Of a stretch of DNA of 9,508 nucleotides, positions 9,077 to 9,508 are shown one piece after another. The translations under genes were made by a program, and so were the position numbers. Below the pieces are notes generated by a model, which was not told the origin of the DNA, ran no database searches, and saw only the letters and a list, made by a program, of their open reading frames with translations. How positions within the stretch are numbered: the first letter of the stretch is position 1; every line of letters begins with the position of its first letter. Source of the stretch: DAIOHQ01 sp036744635 (GTDB lineage Bacteria > Planctomycetota > Phycisphaerae > Tepidisphaerales > Tepidisphaeraceae). The DNA is taken from contig DAIOHQ010000197.1 of the NCBI GenBank assembly GCA_036744635.1, forward strand, positions 1-9,508. The letters run 5' to 3'.

Positions 9077-9286
9077 ATGAAAACTGCGATACATGTGCTG
9101 GCGGATGAAATGAATCCGAGTGGCCTGCGAAACGGGCTGCTGTTGTTCGTGGTCATCGTGGTGGGAAGCGCACTTGTGAGCCTTCTGTTGATCCGCGCCG
9201 TCCGACGAGCAACCGTAGGCAAAGAAGGAACGAATCAGCGGGCGAAAACGCCCGCGACACTAGAGAAAGAGAACGATCATGGCTGA
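9077..9286 (+). CDS. Small single-helix membrane protein overlapping rpoC
   Basis: 69 aa from ATG 9077, or 58 aa from ATG 9110 (MNPSGLRNG...); neither start has a clear Shine-Dalgarno. A hydrophobic helix (GLLLFVVIVVGSALVSLLLI) is followed by a basic stretch (RAVRRATVGKEG) and a polar charged tail, predicting a cytoplasmic C-terminus, the same design as the protein at 7914..8105. The last 8 bases overlap the rpoC start in another frame, so termination here may be coupled to rpoC initiation. No family is recognised; rpoC has only a weak ribosome binding site of its own (AGAAAGAGAA), which gives this overlap possible regulatory meaning. Confidence 0.55.
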   Translation: MKTAIHVLADEMNPSGLRNGLLLFVVIVVGSALVSLLLIRAVRRATVGKEGTNQRAKTPATLEKENDHG

Positions 9287-9508
9287 AAGCGTTTACGATC
9301 GCATTAACGATTACGGTTCCGTGCGGATTCAGCTCGCGAGCCCGAACGATATTCGTTCGTGGTCGTTTGGCGAGGTGAAGAAGCCGGAGACCATCAACTA
9401 CCGCACCTACCGCGCGGAAAAGGATGGCCTGTTCTGCGAGCGCATCTTCGGCCCGGAGCGCGACTGGGAGTGCTCGTGCGGCAAGTACAAGGGCACAAAG
9501 TACAAGGG
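9279..9508 (+). CDS. rpoC: DNA-directed RNA polymerase subunit beta', N-terminal part
   Basis: The first 76 complete codons of the beta' subunit, cut by the window end. ATG 9279 starts MAESVYDRINDYGSV, followed by the nearly invariant beta' opening: LASPNDIRSWSFGEVKKPETINYRTY, DGLFCERIFGPERDWEC and CSCGKYKG, whose two Cys belong to the N-terminal zinc-binding site; the second Cys pair would lie beyond the window. It partners with RpoB in core RNA polymerase. The gene overlaps the preceding small membrane gene by 8 bases instead of following rpoB directly. No separate promoter was identified between rpoB and this start, so rpoC expression probably depends on readthrough from rpoB. Confidence 0.97.
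   Translation, partial: MAESVYDRINDYGSVRIQLASPNDIRSWSFGEVKKPETINYRTYRAEKDGLFCERIFGPERDWECSCGKYKGTKYK

Overview
The window comes from a bacterial chromosome. Its anchor is a complete rpoB (4130..7903, RNA polymerase beta subunit), followed by the first 76 codons of rpoC (9279 to the window end). The RpoB and RpoC sequences look to me most like those of Planctomycetota, possibly Phycisphaerae; this is by-eye recognition, not a search. The core genes are GC-rich with strongly GC-biased third positions.

Layout. (1) 46..3681 holds two large accessory genes on the plus strand. The first is a papain-like (C1) cysteine peptidase with a winged-helix-like segment and two C-terminal membrane helices. 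Its N-terminal coding is split between two frames around a T7 run. The second, 6 to 28 bases downstream depending on its start, is a 511-residue protein with a possible SPFH/band-7-like N-terminus, a long coiled coil and a DUF4384-like C-terminus. Its best ribosome binding site is also in a different frame from its coding sequence. The pair may be part of a signalling or conflict module continuing upstream of the window. (2) 3682..4129 is a 448-base intergenic region with a near-consensus sigma-70 promoter (TTGACA, 17 bases, TATAAG), phased A-tracts upstream of it, and a roughly 375-base leader with three good hairpins and an aromatic-rich 8-codon ORF. It reads as a dedicated rpoB promoter and leader. 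The usual rplK-rplA-rplJ-rplL genes are not immediately upstream. (3) 4130..7903 is rpoB. (4) 7904..9278 is the most unusual part: rpoB and rpoC, normally adjacent, are separated by 1375 bases carrying five small plus-strand genes. These are a one-helix membrane protein, a HEPN-domain protein, an 88-residue partner overlapping it by ATGA, a DUF4177-like protein and a second one-helix membrane protein that overlaps the rpoC start. Third-position composition here is much less GC-biased than in rpoB, suggesting acquired DNA. (5) 9279..9508 is the rpoC N-terminus, cut by the window end.

All genes point the same way. If the promoter at 3719..3747 reads through to rpoC, the small genes are co-transcribed with the RNA polymerase subunits. 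The best candidates for an undescribed system are the HEPN-centred cassette inside rpoBC and the peptidase/DUF4384 pair.
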